The notes below the pieces were generated by a model. It had not been told where the DNA came from, did no database searches, and saw only the letters and a program-made list of their open reading frames with translations. A DNA stretch of 56,300 nucleotides from an uncultured Anaeroplasmataceae bacterium (GTDB lineage Bacteria > Bacillota_I > Bacilli_A > Acholeplasmatales > Anaeroplasmataceae), in the NCBI GenBank assembly GCA_934229535.1, contig CAKQDS010000010.1:1-56300 (forward strand), read 5' to 3'. Position numbers and translations under genes: made by a program. Position 1 is the first letter of the stretch. Every line of letters starts with the position of its first letter. Shown piece by piece: positions 7,755 to 16,298 of the stretch.

Positions 7755-10382
7755 TTAATTTTCTTTTGTAAAGAATTCCTCAGTATAATATGCTTCTGTT
7801 AAAATCTTTTGCATATCCTCAACCATAGGAACACGTGGGTTAGCAGGTGAGCATTGATCCTCATATGCTAAATATGAAAGCTTTTCAACATTAGCAAGCC
7901 ATGAAGCCTCATCAATTCCTTGAGACTTAAAGTTCATCTTAATACCAACATTCATACCAAGCTCTCCACAAGCCTTAGCATATGATTCAACACCTTCTTC
8001 AACTGTTGAACAAGGAAGACCTAAAATACGAGCAAGCTCAGCATATCTTTCATCAGCTCTATAATAATTATATTTAGGCCATGTTGAAAGCTTTTGAGGC
8101 TTTTGACCATTATAACGAATTGTAAATGGTAATAAAATTGCGTTAGCACGACCATGAGGTACATGGAATTCGCCACCAACCTTATGAGCCATAGAATGGT
8201 TCATACCTAAGAAGGCATTAGCGAAGGCCATACCAGCAAGGCAAGATGCATTATGCATTTTCTCTCTAGCCTCTGGATCATTAGCACCATTCTTATATGA
8301 ACGCTCTAAATACTTAAATACCATTTTAATTGCTTGAATTGCAAGACCATCAGTAAAATCAGATGCAAGTGTAGAAACAAATGCTTCAGTTGCATGAGTT
8401 AAAACATCCATACCGGTATCAGCAGTAATGCTTCTTGGTAAAGTCATTGTTAATGCTGGGTCAATAATAGCTACTGTAGGAGTTAGGGAATAATCAGTTA
8501 ATGGATATTTCTTATTCTCCTCCTTATCAGTAATAACAGCAAATGGAGTTACCTCACTACCAGTACCTGATGTTGTAGGAATACATACAAGATGAGCCTT
8601 TCTACCAAGCTCAGGATATTGGAATGCACGCTTACGAATATCCATAAATTTTTGTTTTAAATCGTTGAAATTAACCTCAGGATGCTCATAGAATAACCAC
8701 ATTCCCTTTGCTGCATCCATTGATGAGCCACCACCAAGAGCGATAATAGTATCTGGCTCAAAGCTACGCATTAATTGTACACCCTTTAAAACAGTTTGAA
8801 TTGATGGATCTGGTTCAACATCACAGAATAATTGATATTGTACCTCATTTAATCTTAATTGTAATTGGTCAGTTACACGATTAACATATCCTAAATCAAC
8901 CATTGAACGATCGGTTACAATCATAACCTTCTTCATTTCCTTCATTTGGTGTAAATATTCAATTGCATCTCTTTCAAAGTAAATCTTGGCAGGAACCTTA
9001 AACCATTGCATATTATTTCTTCTACGACCGACTTTCTTAATATTTAATAAATTTATTGCACTTACATTTCCAGCAACTGAGTTATGTCCATATGAACCAC
9101 AGCCTAATGTTAATGATGGAATAAATGAATTATATACATTACCGATACCACCAAATGTAGATGGTGAATTCCAAATAATACGAATTGCAGGAATTAAATC
9201 GCCAAATTTTTGAGCCAAAGCCTTATCTGCTGTATGAATTGCAGCACTATGTCCTAAACCATTAAACATAACCATTTGTTTTGCAAGGCTTAAGCCCTCA
9301 TCAGTTGAATTAGACTTTAATACAGCAAGAACTGGAGAAAGCTTTTCTCTAGTTAATGGCTCTTCAACACCTACACTCTTACAAGGAACACAAATAATAA
9401 CTGTGTTATCTGGTACATTAAAGCCGGCCTGTTCAGCAATCCAAGTTGCCTTCTTACCAACAATGTTAGGATTTAATTTGGCTAAAGAAGCATTTTCCTT
9501 GCTATCAACACCAAACATAAATTTCTCTAATAGCTTCTTCTCATTTGCGTTTGCAAAATATACGCCAAAGCTCTTAAATTCCTTAACTGCCTCATCATAA
9601 ATTTCCTTATCAATGATAACAGCCTGCTCTGAAGCACAAATCATACCATTATCAAAAGCCTTAGACATAACAATGTCATTTACAGCCTGGCGAACATTAC
9701 ATGTCTTTTCCATATAAGCAGGAACATTTCCAGCACCTACACCAAGAGCTGGCTTACCACATGAATATGCAGCCTTAACCATTGCATTTCCACCAGTTGC
9801 TAAAATAGTTGAAACACCTGGATGATTCATTAAAGCTGTTGTTGCATCCATTGATGGATGTTCAATCCATTGAATACAGTTTTTAGGAGCACCTGCAGCT
9901 ACTGCTGCCTCATAAACAACCTTTGCAGCAGCAATACTACATTGCTGAGCATTTGGATGGAATCCAAAAATAATTGGATTTCTTGTTTTTAAACAAATTA
10001 ATGATTTAAAAATAGCAGTTGATGTTGGGTTAGTAACAGGCGTTAGGGCACAAACAACGCCAACAGGCTCAGCGATTTCTGTAATACCTGTAACATCATC
10101 CTCACTAATAATACCAACTGTTTTTAATCTCTTCATATTATGAGTAACATATTCGCAAGCAAATAGATTTTTAGTAGCCTTATCCTCAAATACACCACGT
10201 TTAGTTTCTTCGATAGCTAGCTTTGCAAGATTACCATGTTGATCAAGGGCAGCTACGCTTGCCTTTGCAACAATATAATCGATTTGCTCTTGAGTAAATG
10301 ATGCATACTCATCTAAACATTTTAATGCTTTATCAACAAGCTCATTAACCTCTTGTTGATAGCTAGGAATATTATTTTCCAC
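7755..10382 (-). CDS. adhE: Bifunctional acetaldehyde-CoA/alcohol dehydrogenase AdhE
   Basis: AdhE reduces acetyl-CoA to acetaldehyde and then ethanol, regenerating NAD+ in fermentation, and forms cytoplasmic spirosomes. The N-terminal half is an aldehyde dehydrogenase with the catalytic cysteine in GMICASEQ (about residue 245). The C-terminal half is an iron-dependent alcohol dehydrogenase with GGGSSMDAAKG and the metal-binding HxxxH segments (MNHSMAHKVGG and VPHGRANA). The frame opens at a TTG (10421) with no ribosome site. The GTG at 10380-10382, 9 bases after GGAGG (10392-10396), is the better start and gives 875 residues, the normal length. It is a single-gene unit with its own terminator. 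Confidence 0.96.
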   Translation of the reverse strand: MENNIPSYQQEVNELVDKALKCLDEYASFTQEQIDYIVAKASVAALDQHGNLAKLAIEETKRGVFEDKATKNLFACEYVTHNMKRLKTVGIISEDDVTGITEIAEPVGVVCALTPVTNPTSTAIFKSLICLKTRNPIIFGFHPNAQQCSIAAAKVVYEAAVAAGAPKNCIQWIEHPSMDATTALMNHPGVSTILATGGNAMVKAAYSCGKPALGVGAGNVPAYMEKTCNVRQAVNDIVMSKAFDNGMICASEQAVIIDKEIYDEAVKEFKSFGVYFANANEKKLLEKFMFGVDSKENASLAKLNPNIVGKKATWIAEQAGFNVPDNTVIICVPCKSVGVEEPLTREKLSPVLAVLKSNSTDEGLSLAKQMVMFNGLGHSAAIHTADKALAQKFGDLIPAIRIIWNSPSTFGGIGNVYNSFIPSLTLGCGSYGHNSVAGNVSAINLLNIKKVGRRRNNMQWFKVPAKIYFERDAIEYLHQMKEMKKVMIVTDRSMVDLGYVNRVTDQLQLRLNEVQYQLFCDVEPDPSIQTVLKGVQLMRSFEPDTIIALGGGSSMDAAKGMWLFYEHPEVNFNDLKQKFMDIRKRAFQYPELGRKAHLVCIPTTSGTGSEVTPFAVITDKEENKKYPLTDYSLTPTVAIIDPALTMTLPRSITADTGMDVLTHATEAFVSTLASDFTDGLAIQAIKMVFKYLERSYKNGANDPEAREKMHNASCLAGMAFANAFLGMNHSMAHKVGGEFHVPHGRANAILLPFTIRYNGQKPQKLSTWPKYNYYRADERYAELARILGLPCSTVEEGVESYAKACGELGMNVGIKMNFKSQGIDEASWLANVEKLSYLAYEDQCSPANPRVPMVEDMQKILTEAYYTEEFFTKEN

Positions 10383-10425
10383 TTGACTATACCTCCACAC
10401 GCGAAAAACGCTTTTCTTCAATTCA

Positions 10426-10431
10426 ATTATA
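10426..10431 (-). promoter_or_regulatory. -10 element of the adhE promoter
   Basis: TATAAT on the minus strand, preceded directly by TG (TGTATAAT), lies 44 bases before the GTG start. No convincing -35 was found at 16-18 bases. Confidence 0.45.
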
Positions 10432-10466
10432 CATTATTTTAAAAAATAAATCTCTACTTGACCTCT

Positions 10467-10502
10467 ATAAAAACGATTTCAATATTAGGTAATCGTTTTC
10501 AA
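10467..10502. promoter_or_regulatory. Two cre-like sites upstream of adhE
   Basis: ATAAAAACGATTTCAAT (10467-10483) and, on the other strand, TTGAAAACGATTACC (10488-10502) each differ at about one position from the catabolite-response element WTGNAARCGNWWWCA. Together they form the inverted repeat AAAACGATT...AATCGTTTT. Carbon-catabolite control of adhE by a CcpA-like protein, or of the neighbouring gene, is inferred. Confidence 0.4.
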
Positions 10503-10530
10503 GCTTTTTATAAAAATCAAAGAGAATCTG

Positions 10531-11181
10531 CTATAATAGATTCTCTTTACTAATATTTATTCTTGGTAAATTCCATTTATAATGATAAGCTAAAAATCTA
10601 ATAATAATTACGCTTATAACACTAATAATTGTACTTATACTCTCATTTAAATTTACTTTTATTAATATATAAAATAATATTGCTCCAAATAAAGCGGCTA
10701 CTGCATAAATATGCTTACGAAAAATATCTGGGATTTTAATAGCCATCATATCTCTTATTGCGCCACCACCAACACCTGTTATTACTGCACAAAATAAGAT
10801 TAAAAAGGCATTATCATTTTTAGTCATAGTCAACTTAGCACCAATTACTACAAATATGCCAAGACCAATTGAATCAATAATATTCATAAGCCTTAAATAC
10901 CATTTCTTTTCTTGATATGAGGTATCCTTAAATATATAGCATATTATAAAAACAATTATTGAGGTTATAACTGCAATAACTGGACACAAAATAGCATTAA
11001 AGACAGATGGATAATCAAAATTTAAAATTATATCTCTTAAAAATCCTCCACCAAAGGCTGTAACTGAGCCTAAAAGTATTACTCCAAGTAAATCCATTTT
11101 CTTTTCAATTGCTACCATTGAGCCACTTATTGTAAAGGCTATGGTACCAATAATTTCTGCAATGTAAAACAATAGCTCCAT
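10531..11181 (-). CDS. YadS/UPF0126-family seven-helix membrane protein
   Basis: This is an integral membrane protein of the family built from two repeats of a three-helix, glycine-rich unit related to TRIC cation channels; some relatives are reported as glycine transporters. The repeats show FGGGFLRDII (first) and GVGGGAIRDMM (second), the signature G-G-x-x-R-D motifs. The frame opens further upstream, but a consensus promoter lies inside that extension. The ATG at 11179-11181, after GGGTGAT, is the better start and gives 216 residues. Confidence 0.85.
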   Translation of the reverse strand: MELLFYIAEIIGTIAFTISGSMVAIEKKMDLLGVILLGSVTAFGGGFLRDIILNFDYPSVFNAILCPVIAVITSIIVFIICYIFKDTSYQEKKWYLRLMNIIDSIGLGIFVVIGAKLTMTKNDNAFLILFCAVITGVGGGAIRDMMAIKIPDIFRKHIYAVAALFGAILFYILIKVNLNESISTIISVISVIIIRFLAYHYKWNLPRINISKENLL

Positions 11182-11211
11182 TAGATCACCCACATAAAAT
11201 AAATCTAATAA

Positions 11212-11240
11212 ATTATACATCATATTTCGACACCTTGCAA
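11212..11240 (-). promoter_or_regulatory. Promoter of the YadS-family gene
   Basis: The minus strand has TTGCAA (11235-11240), exactly 17 bp, then TATAAT (11212-11217). It supports the start at 11181 and not the upstream codon. Confidence 0.7.
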
Positions 11241-11252
11241 CATATTATTTTA

Positions 11253-11465
11253 ATGGTGATGAATTTGAAAAATTTATTAGATTTAATTAAGGAGAGCTAT
11301 CCTATTATCTTAATTTCTATTCTCGTTTATCAAATATTTTTATGTATCTTTTTCTTTTCAGTAACCAATCTAGTTATATTAGCATTTATGATTATTATTT
11401 TTTCAGCAATCTTCTTTGCCGTTAATTATCTTGATAAAATCAAAGATTTTTTTCAAAGAAAATAG
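11253..11465 (+). CDS. Small two-helix membrane protein, unknown
   Basis: The 70-residue hydrophobic protein starts at ATG 11253 (or 11259). Two segments, ILISILVYQIFLCIFFF and LVILAFMIIIFSAIFFAV, look like membrane helices, and the charged end KIKDFFQRK would lie in the cytoplasm. The frame could open at TTG 11235, but that codon is the -35 of the divergent promoter. No clear ribosome site was seen. It is one of few plus-strand genes and overlaps the convergent gene by 13 bases. It may be a chance frame. Confidence 0.45.
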   Translation: MVMNLKNLLDLIKESYPIILISILVYQIFLCIFFFSVTNLVILAFMIIIFSAIFFAVNYLDKIKDFFQRK

Positions 11466-12343
11466 TCCTTATATTCGTTTAAAAAAATTTCAACACTACT
11501 TGCTATTTCATTAAATTTAGTTGCTGAGATTGTATTAATTATTCTAATATTTCCTAAATTCAAAATATATGTATATAAAACTATAAAACAAAAATGTAGC
11601 TTATAAAAGCTATGATCATAATCTATTAGAATATTATCAAATTCAGCTTTAAAGCTATTAAGATGTGAATTTTCTAAATAAAATCTAGCCATAAGCTCAC
11701 TTATAGGAGCATTAATACTTTTTAAATAAAAATTTATTTTGCCATTTTTATAAAAATTAAAATTGGGGTATTTTAACATTAGACCAACCTCAATTGGAAT
11801 TTCTTCCTTAACAAGCTCAAAAAGCTTAGATTCAATTTGACTTAAATTCATTTTAGCAGCCAGTATTAAATGATATTTGCTTAAAAACAGCCAATCATTA
11901 TCATCCTTAGGACGTTTTGTTTCGATTTCTCTTATAATATATTCTAATCTTAAAAAATATTTATCTAAAATAGGATAGGTTTTACTCATTTCCTTCATAT
12001 CCTCTTTTTTTAAGGTTCTAGCGGTTTTAGATAAAGAAAATATTTTTAAGCATTCATTTAACAAAAGCTTTGAGGCTGCTAATTCTTCTTCAGCAAGAAC
12101 TGCCTCAATATAAATAAGGTAGGTTTTAGATTGATCATTAATAATCTGAATTGGCTTATTTATTTTTTTAGAAAGTGTTGAATAATATTGATTTAATTTA
12201 ATTTCAAAGCTATTAGCTTCGATAAGAATATAGCTTGCATCACTAGTATAAAGCCTATAATAGGAAAAAATTATAGGCTTTATTTCTATTATTTTGAAGG
12301 GAAGCTTACTAATTAGACTTTGATCTAGCATTGAACAAAACAT
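11453..12343 (-). CDS. Possible YsxE/CotS-family spore protein (divergent)
   Basis: The 296-residue soluble protein has no clear catalytic motifs. The N-terminus (IIFSYYRLYTSDASYILIEA) resembles the nucleotide-binding lobe start of the kinase-like CotS/YsxE family. The middle is helical. The call is mainly from context: in Bacillus ysxE directly follows spoVID downstream of the hem-engB region, and here the gene overlaps the SpoVID-like gene, with engB nearby. If correct it would be a spore coat or assembly protein. The sequence alone does not settle it. Confidence 0.45.
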   Translation of the reverse strand: MFCSMLDQSLISKLPFKIIEIKPIIFSYYRLYTSDASYILIEANSFEIKLNQYYSTLSKKINKPIQIINDQSKTYLIYIEAVLAEEELAASKLLLNECLKIFSLSKTARTLKKEDMKEMSKTYPILDKYFLRLEYIIREIETKRPKDDNDWLFLSKYHLILAAKMNLSQIESKLFELVKEEIPIEVGLMLKYPNFNFYKNGKINFYLKSINAPISELMARFYLENSHLNSFKAEFDNILIDYDHSFYKLHFCFIVLYTYILNLGNIRIINTISATKFNEIASSVEIFLNEYKDYFL

Positions 12344-12896
12344 AGCCTAAGCTTGCGTCATAGCCCTTATATAAATCATCAAGCAGTATTTGATATTTTT
12401 CACTAATGACCTTCAATTGAGCCTCATCCTTAACTCTTAGACATTTAACACTATAATGTCCTTCTTCATTTTTAAATAAATCTAAGAAATCATTTTCGTT
12501 ATTATTACCTCTAGTTCTAACAATAGCTTTTTCCTTAATTTCAGGAACCTCTGGTTGAATTAGTGCCGGAATAGGAGATGCACCATCCTTCTTTTCATAA
12601 TTTAATTCTAATTTAAAATTAGCTGTAACACCTTGACCTTCAATAACCTCAAACTTTAGTTCTTTAACTACTATTTTAGGATTATAAACACTAGATTCAC
12701 TAAAAATTTCTATTGGTATGACTAATTTTTTATTAATTAGCTTACCATCCTGATCAAAATAAAAAAGCTCGATGAATAAATTAGATGTTATGTCTGTATC
12801 ATTTATTTTCACTTCATCAAGCTCATAATTATAATTTTTGATATTAGAAATTTTTTTAATTTCAAAATAGGTTTGTTTTTCTAAATCAAGCTTCAT
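12309..12896 (-). CDS. SpoVID-like spore-coat assembly protein (SPOCS-like domain plus LysM-like end)
   Basis: The 195-residue protein starts at ATG 12894-12896 after AGTGGTG; the frame itself opens at an upstream GTG. Residues 1-110 form a beta-rich domain (TSNLFIELFYFDQDG, then KLVIPIEIF and FKLELNYEK) like the SPOCS domain of SpoVID. A linker with proline follows. The end, YSVKCLRVKDEAQLKVISEK and ILLDDLYKGYDASLGYVLF, matches the LysM pattern: a processed threshold phrase, YQI-x-x-x-x-LY, then a final G-x-x-L strand. In Bacillus SpoVID anchors coat encasement. The neighbours and a sigma-E-like promoter agree. Confidence 0.55.
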   Translation of the reverse strand: MKLDLEKQTYFEIKKISNIKNYNYELDEVKINDTDITSNLFIELFYFDQDGKLINKKLVIPIEIFSESSVYNPKIVVKELKFEVIEGQGVTANFKLELNYEKKDGASPIPALIQPEVPEIKEKAIVRTRGNNNENDFLDLFKNEEGHYSVKCLRVKDEAQLKVISEKYQILLDDLYKGYDASLGYVLFNARSKSN

Positions 12897-12910
12897 AAAT
12901 ATCACCACTA

Positions 12911-12941
12911 TAATTTATGCAAGCTTAATTAAATTAATGAC
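12911..12941 (-). promoter_or_regulatory. Sigma-E-like promoter before the SpoVID-like gene
   Basis: The minus strand reads GTCATTAA (12934-12941), 14 bases, then CATAAATTA (12911-12919). This resembles the mother-cell sigma-E pattern (GTCATATT-like -35 and CATAnnnTA -10). It would allow sporulation-specific expression of the last two genes of the operon. The elements are short and AT-rich, so chance is possible. Confidence 0.35.
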
Positions 12942-13402
12942 TATTTAATACTTTTAACATAGATTTGGCAAGGAATATGAGGGGCCCATAGATCTTTAAT
13001 AATTTCTAAGTTCTTAAATCCCATTGCCTTATAAAAGGCATTAGTTTCATCATATTCAGAATAATGTCCACTTGCAACAGTCTTAACCTCGAGTAAACTA
13101 TATCCTTCCTTTTTAGCATAGTCAAAAGCATATAGAATTAGTCTTTTACCAGCACCTTTATTACGATATTTATATAAAACACCAATAACATCTATTTCTA
13201 AGGTATCAGCGGAATTTTCTTTAAGTGTTAAAAAGCCAATAGGTAAATCATCTAAATAACAAGCAAAGAAATCTAAATTTAAAGAATCTTCTATATATTC
13301 ATTTTTAGATTCAACATCACCAAACCATCCTGGTAAATCATCTAAAATCTCTTTAGCTATTTTTCCTTTTAAATCCTTATTCTCTATTTTCTTTATTTGC
13401 AT
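12941..13402 (-). CDS. GNAT-family N-acetyltransferase
   Basis: The 153-residue protein is a single GNAT domain. The acetyl-CoA pyrophosphate loop is YKYRNKGAGKRLI (R/Q-x-x-G-x-G/A type, about residues 78-90). The later motif NAFYKAMGFKNLE (about 125) is the typical end strand and helix. The substrate is unknown. The start lies inside the 3' end of engB (26-base overlap), and the gene is in the same operon. Confidence 0.87.
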   Translation of the reverse strand: MQIKKIENKDLKGKIAKEILDDLPGWFGDVESKNEYIEDSLNLDFFACYLDDLPIGFLTLKENSADTLEIDVIGVLYKYRNKGAGKRLILYAFDYAKKEGYSLLEVKTVASGHYSEYDETNAFYKAMGFKNLEIIKDLWAPHIPCQIYVKSIK

Positions 13403-13985
13403 TTATCAATACCTCATCAATTTTATTATAAATTTCATCAATTCCTATTCTTTTTAATGATGATGCATATATTAAGGTATCATATTCTGTAAGCTCTAGC
13501 TTACTAGTAATCGTCTTTTTGCTTAAGGCCTTTTCTTTAGCATTAAGCTTATCACATTTAGTAGCAATAATAACAATATTTTCAACATATTGCTTCAAAA
13601 ATTGAAACATAAGATAATCATCATTTGTTGGTTCATGACGTGAATCGACAAGAAGAAAGGCCATTTTAAGCTCCTCTCTTTTTTTAACATAGGTTTCAAT
13701 CATTTTTCCAAAGGTGTTTTTTAAGCTCTTACCAGTAGCTGAATAGCCATAGCCTGGAACATCAACAAAATAAAAATCCTGATTAATTAAATAAATATTT
13801 AGAGTTTGGGTCTTACCAGGAGTTTGACTCGTTCTTGCAAGCTTTTTCCGATTGCATAATAAGTTTATAAGTGAGCTTTTACCAACATTACTTCTTCCAC
13901 ATAGCATAATCTCTGGCTTTCCATCCTTAGGAAGAGCCACATAATTTACTGCTGAGGTAATAAATTCTGCATTTTTTACAATCAT
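13377..13985 (-). CDS. engB: Ribosome biogenesis GTPase EngB (YsxC/YihA)
   Basis: EngB is an essential GTPase for late 50S assembly. It has G1 (GRSNVGKSS), G2/switch (TSQTPGKTQT), G3 (DVPGYG), G4 (TKCDK) and G5 (SSLK), and 202 residues as usual. It overlaps the PHP gene by ATGA and the acetyltransferase gene downstream. Proximity to spore-coat genes follows the Bacillus engB-hem-spoVID-ysxE order with the hem genes missing. Confidence 0.96.
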   Translation of the reverse strand: MIVKNAEFITSAVNYVALPKDGKPEIMLCGRSNVGKSSLINLLCNRKKLARTSQTPGKTQTLNIYLINQDFYFVDVPGYGYSATGKSLKNTFGKMIETYVKKREELKMAFLLVDSRHEPTNDDYLMFQFLKQYVENIVIIATKCDKLNAKEKALSKKTITSKLELTEYDTLIYASSLKRIGIDEIYNKIDEVLINANKENRE

Positions 13986-14806
13986 TTTAAATCCTCCAAT
14001 CTAAAACCAATTGCCCTAGCAAGTGGTTTAAATTCTTCTTCATTTAAATAACAGGTACCAATATTGGCATGAGATTTATCACCATGACAATCTGATCCTG
14101 CACTCCACATTAAATCATAATCTTTGGCCTTAGCTTTAAAATACTCCTCATCACCTGGCTTATTAGCAGGATAATAAACCTCAATTCCATCAAAGCCAAA
14201 GCTTAATATTTCATCAATATATTCTCTTTTAACAAGGCACGGATGAGCAAAAATACAAACAGCATTAGCCGCCTTAGCCAAAGCTAGTCCATCCTTAGTT
14301 TCAAGCTTTGATGAAGGAATATAAGCCTTTGAAGCACTAGAAATATAGAATTTAGCTTCCTCAAAGCTCATATTATTAGCAATTACTAAATTTCTTAGCA
14401 TATTTCCTCTAGTAATTACCTCACCCGTACTAAAAAGTAAATCCATATCAATTTTTAAGCCATAAATATCTTTAATGTTATTCATCATTTTTATAGCTCT
14501 AGTTTTTCTATTTTCTTTATTTTTTAATGAAAATTCATACATACTATCAGGAATAATACCATTTTTAAATAAACAAACGATATGAACATTCTCGCCCTTA
14601 TAAAATGTTGAAAGCTCAATTCCTGGAATAACATATATATCATTGAAATCCTTAATTTCTTTTTTTATTTCCTCAATACCAAAAACACTATCATGATCTG
14701 TTAGGGCAAAAACATCAACATTTTGCCTCTTTGCCTCAGCTATAAGCTCTCTTGGTGTAAAAACTCCATCAGAATGATTAGTATGATTATGCAAATCAAT
14801 CTTCAT
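13982..14806 (-). CDS. PHP-domain metal-dependent phosphoesterase (TrpH/RNase AM type)
   Basis: The 274-residue PHP domain has the metal-binding motif DLHNHTNHSDG at the N-terminus, ALTDHDS (about residue 36), IPGIELS, then IFAHP and the final GSDCHG. Characterised relatives hydrolyse 3',5'-nucleotide bisphosphates or trim RNA 5' ends. The exact substrate cannot be read from the sequence. A GAGGTGAGCT ribosome site precedes the ATG within the end of the carboxypeptidase gene. Confidence 0.9.
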   Translation of the reverse strand: MKIDLHNHTNHSDGVFTPRELIAEAKRQNVDVFALTDHDSVFGIEEIKKEIKDFNDIYVIPGIELSTFYKGENVHIVCLFKNGIIPDSMYEFSLKNKENRKTRAIKMMNNIKDIYGLKIDMDLLFSTGEVITRGNMLRNLVIANNMSFEEAKFYISSASKAYIPSSKLETKDGLALAKAANAVCIFAHPCLVKREYIDEILSFGFDGIEVYYPANKPGDEEYFKAKAKDYDLMWSAGSDCHGDKSHANIGTCYLNEEEFKPLARAIGFRLEDLK

Positions 14807-16298
14807 AGCTCACCTCATAAATTTTACTGAATTTTGATATTAAATATTTAAGATAATAATTTGGGTTAAATTCCTCTCCAGTAGCATTTATAATTAGCTC
14901 CTTAGGAGTTAGTGAGGCACCATATTTATGAATTTTATCCTTTAGCCATAAATTGATTTCTTTAAAATCCATATTTTCCAAGGCCTTATTAAAATTGATA
15001 TCCTCTTGCATTTTATAATATATTTGGGCAGCTATAGCACTACCAAAAGCATAGGTTGGAAAATAGCCAAAGCCAGATGACCAGTGAATATCTTGATAAC
15101 AGCCTTCTTTTTTATTTTTAGGCTTAATTCCTAAATATTTTTCCATAAGCTCGTTAAATACTCTGTCAATATCTTTAACTAGAATTTCATTATGGAAAAG
15201 CATTTTTTCAATTTTATAACGAATTAAAATATGGATTGGATAAGTTAATTCATCAGCCTCTGTTCTAATTAATGAGGCTTCAACATTATTAGCATAATAA
15301 TATAGGTCATCTAAGCTAATATCCTTTAATTCTTCTTTAAATATATCCTTTAAAATGGGATACAAAGCTTTAATAAAATGGTAATTTCTTCCCACATAAT
15401 TCTCATAAAAGCGTGATTGACTTTCATGCAGTGCCATACTTGCTCCACCTCTTAAAGAAGTGTTATTTAAAGCATCATCATTTTGAAGCTCATATAGAGC
15501 ATGTCCTGTCTCATGCATTATTGAATATAAATTTGATAATAAAAGCGATTCATCATAGCTTGTAGTTATTCTAATATCCTTATTATAAACTCCTGCAGTA
15601 AAAGGATGAATTGTTTCTCTAATACACCCAACATCATTACTATAGCCCATTTTTTTAATAATCATTTCTGTTAATTCCCTTTGTTTAGAAATAGGGAATT
15701 TTATATCTAAAAGCTTAGTATTAAATTTTTTAGGCATTTTAATAATTTTTTGAATAAAAGGAACAAGCCTTTTCTCAATTAAGGAAAAGAATTCATCATA
15801 CATTTCCTCACTTGATCCCTCTTCCATTTCATCAAGTAAAACATTATAGCCGAAAATATCCTTAGTTTCTTCAATTTCAATATATTTCTTATTATAGCTA
15901 ACTAGCTCAACAAGGGCACTCTCAAATTTAGAATAATCAAGACTTTCTCTTGCTTCCTCCCATAATAATCCTGTATTTGCTAAATTCTTCAAATGATTAT
16001 TAAATAAATCCTTAGGTAGCTTTTTGAGCTTGTGAAGATTCTTACATTCTTTTTTAATTGATAAAGCTACAAGCTTATCTAAGGAGCTATCATTTTCAAG
16101 AGCAAATAAGGTATCCTCGTAATTCTTACACAAGGTTATATCATAATATTTATTTTCAAAATATTGAAACACCTCAAGTGAATGAGCCTTAGCAAGCCTT
16201 GGACAGTCTGTTTCCTCATCATATGATAAAACAAATAATGCATATTCATAATTTTTTAATTCACGCTGATATTCATAATATTTTTCTAAATTTGTCAT
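14796..16298 (-). CDS. M32-family metallocarboxypeptidase
   Basis: This is a zinc carboxypeptidase of the thermostable carboxypeptidase 1 family, which removes C-terminal residues from peptides. It has 500 residues, the normal family length. The HExxH zinc motif is MHETGHALYE (about residue 263), and the third ligand lies in the following ALHESQSRFYEN. The conserved GYFPTYAFGSAIAAQ block is near residue 413. It lacks a signal peptide, so it is cytoplasmic. It overlaps the upstream flavoprotein gene by ATGA and has a GGAGG ribosome site. Confidence 0.93.
   Translation of the reverse strand: MTNLEKYYEYQRELKNYEYALFVLSYDEETDCPRLAKAHSLEVFQYFENKYYDITLCKNYEDTLFALENDSSLDKLVALSIKKECKNLHKLKKLPKDLFNNHLKNLANTGLLWEEARESLDYSKFESALVELVSYNKKYIEIEETKDIFGYNVLLDEMEEGSSEEMYDEFFSLIEKRLVPFIQKIIKMPKKFNTKLLDIKFPISKQRELTEMIIKKMGYSNDVGCIRETIHPFTAGVYNKDIRITTSYDESLLLSNLYSIMHETGHALYELQNDDALNNTSLRGGASMALHESQSRFYENYVGRNYHFIKALYPILKDIFKEELKDISLDDLYYYANNVEASLIRTEADELTYPIHILIRYKIEKMLFHNEILVKDIDRVFNELMEKYLGIKPKNKKEGCYQDIHWSSGFGYFPTYAFGSAIAAQIYYKMQEDINFNKALENMDFKEINLWLKDKIHKYGASLTPKELIINATGEEFNPNYYLKYLISKFSKIYEVSYED

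Noticed and set aside
11235..11252. TTG start for the small plus-strand membrane protein
   Set aside because: These bases are the -35 of the divergent promoter and there is no ribosome site; ATG 11253 or 11259 is more likely.
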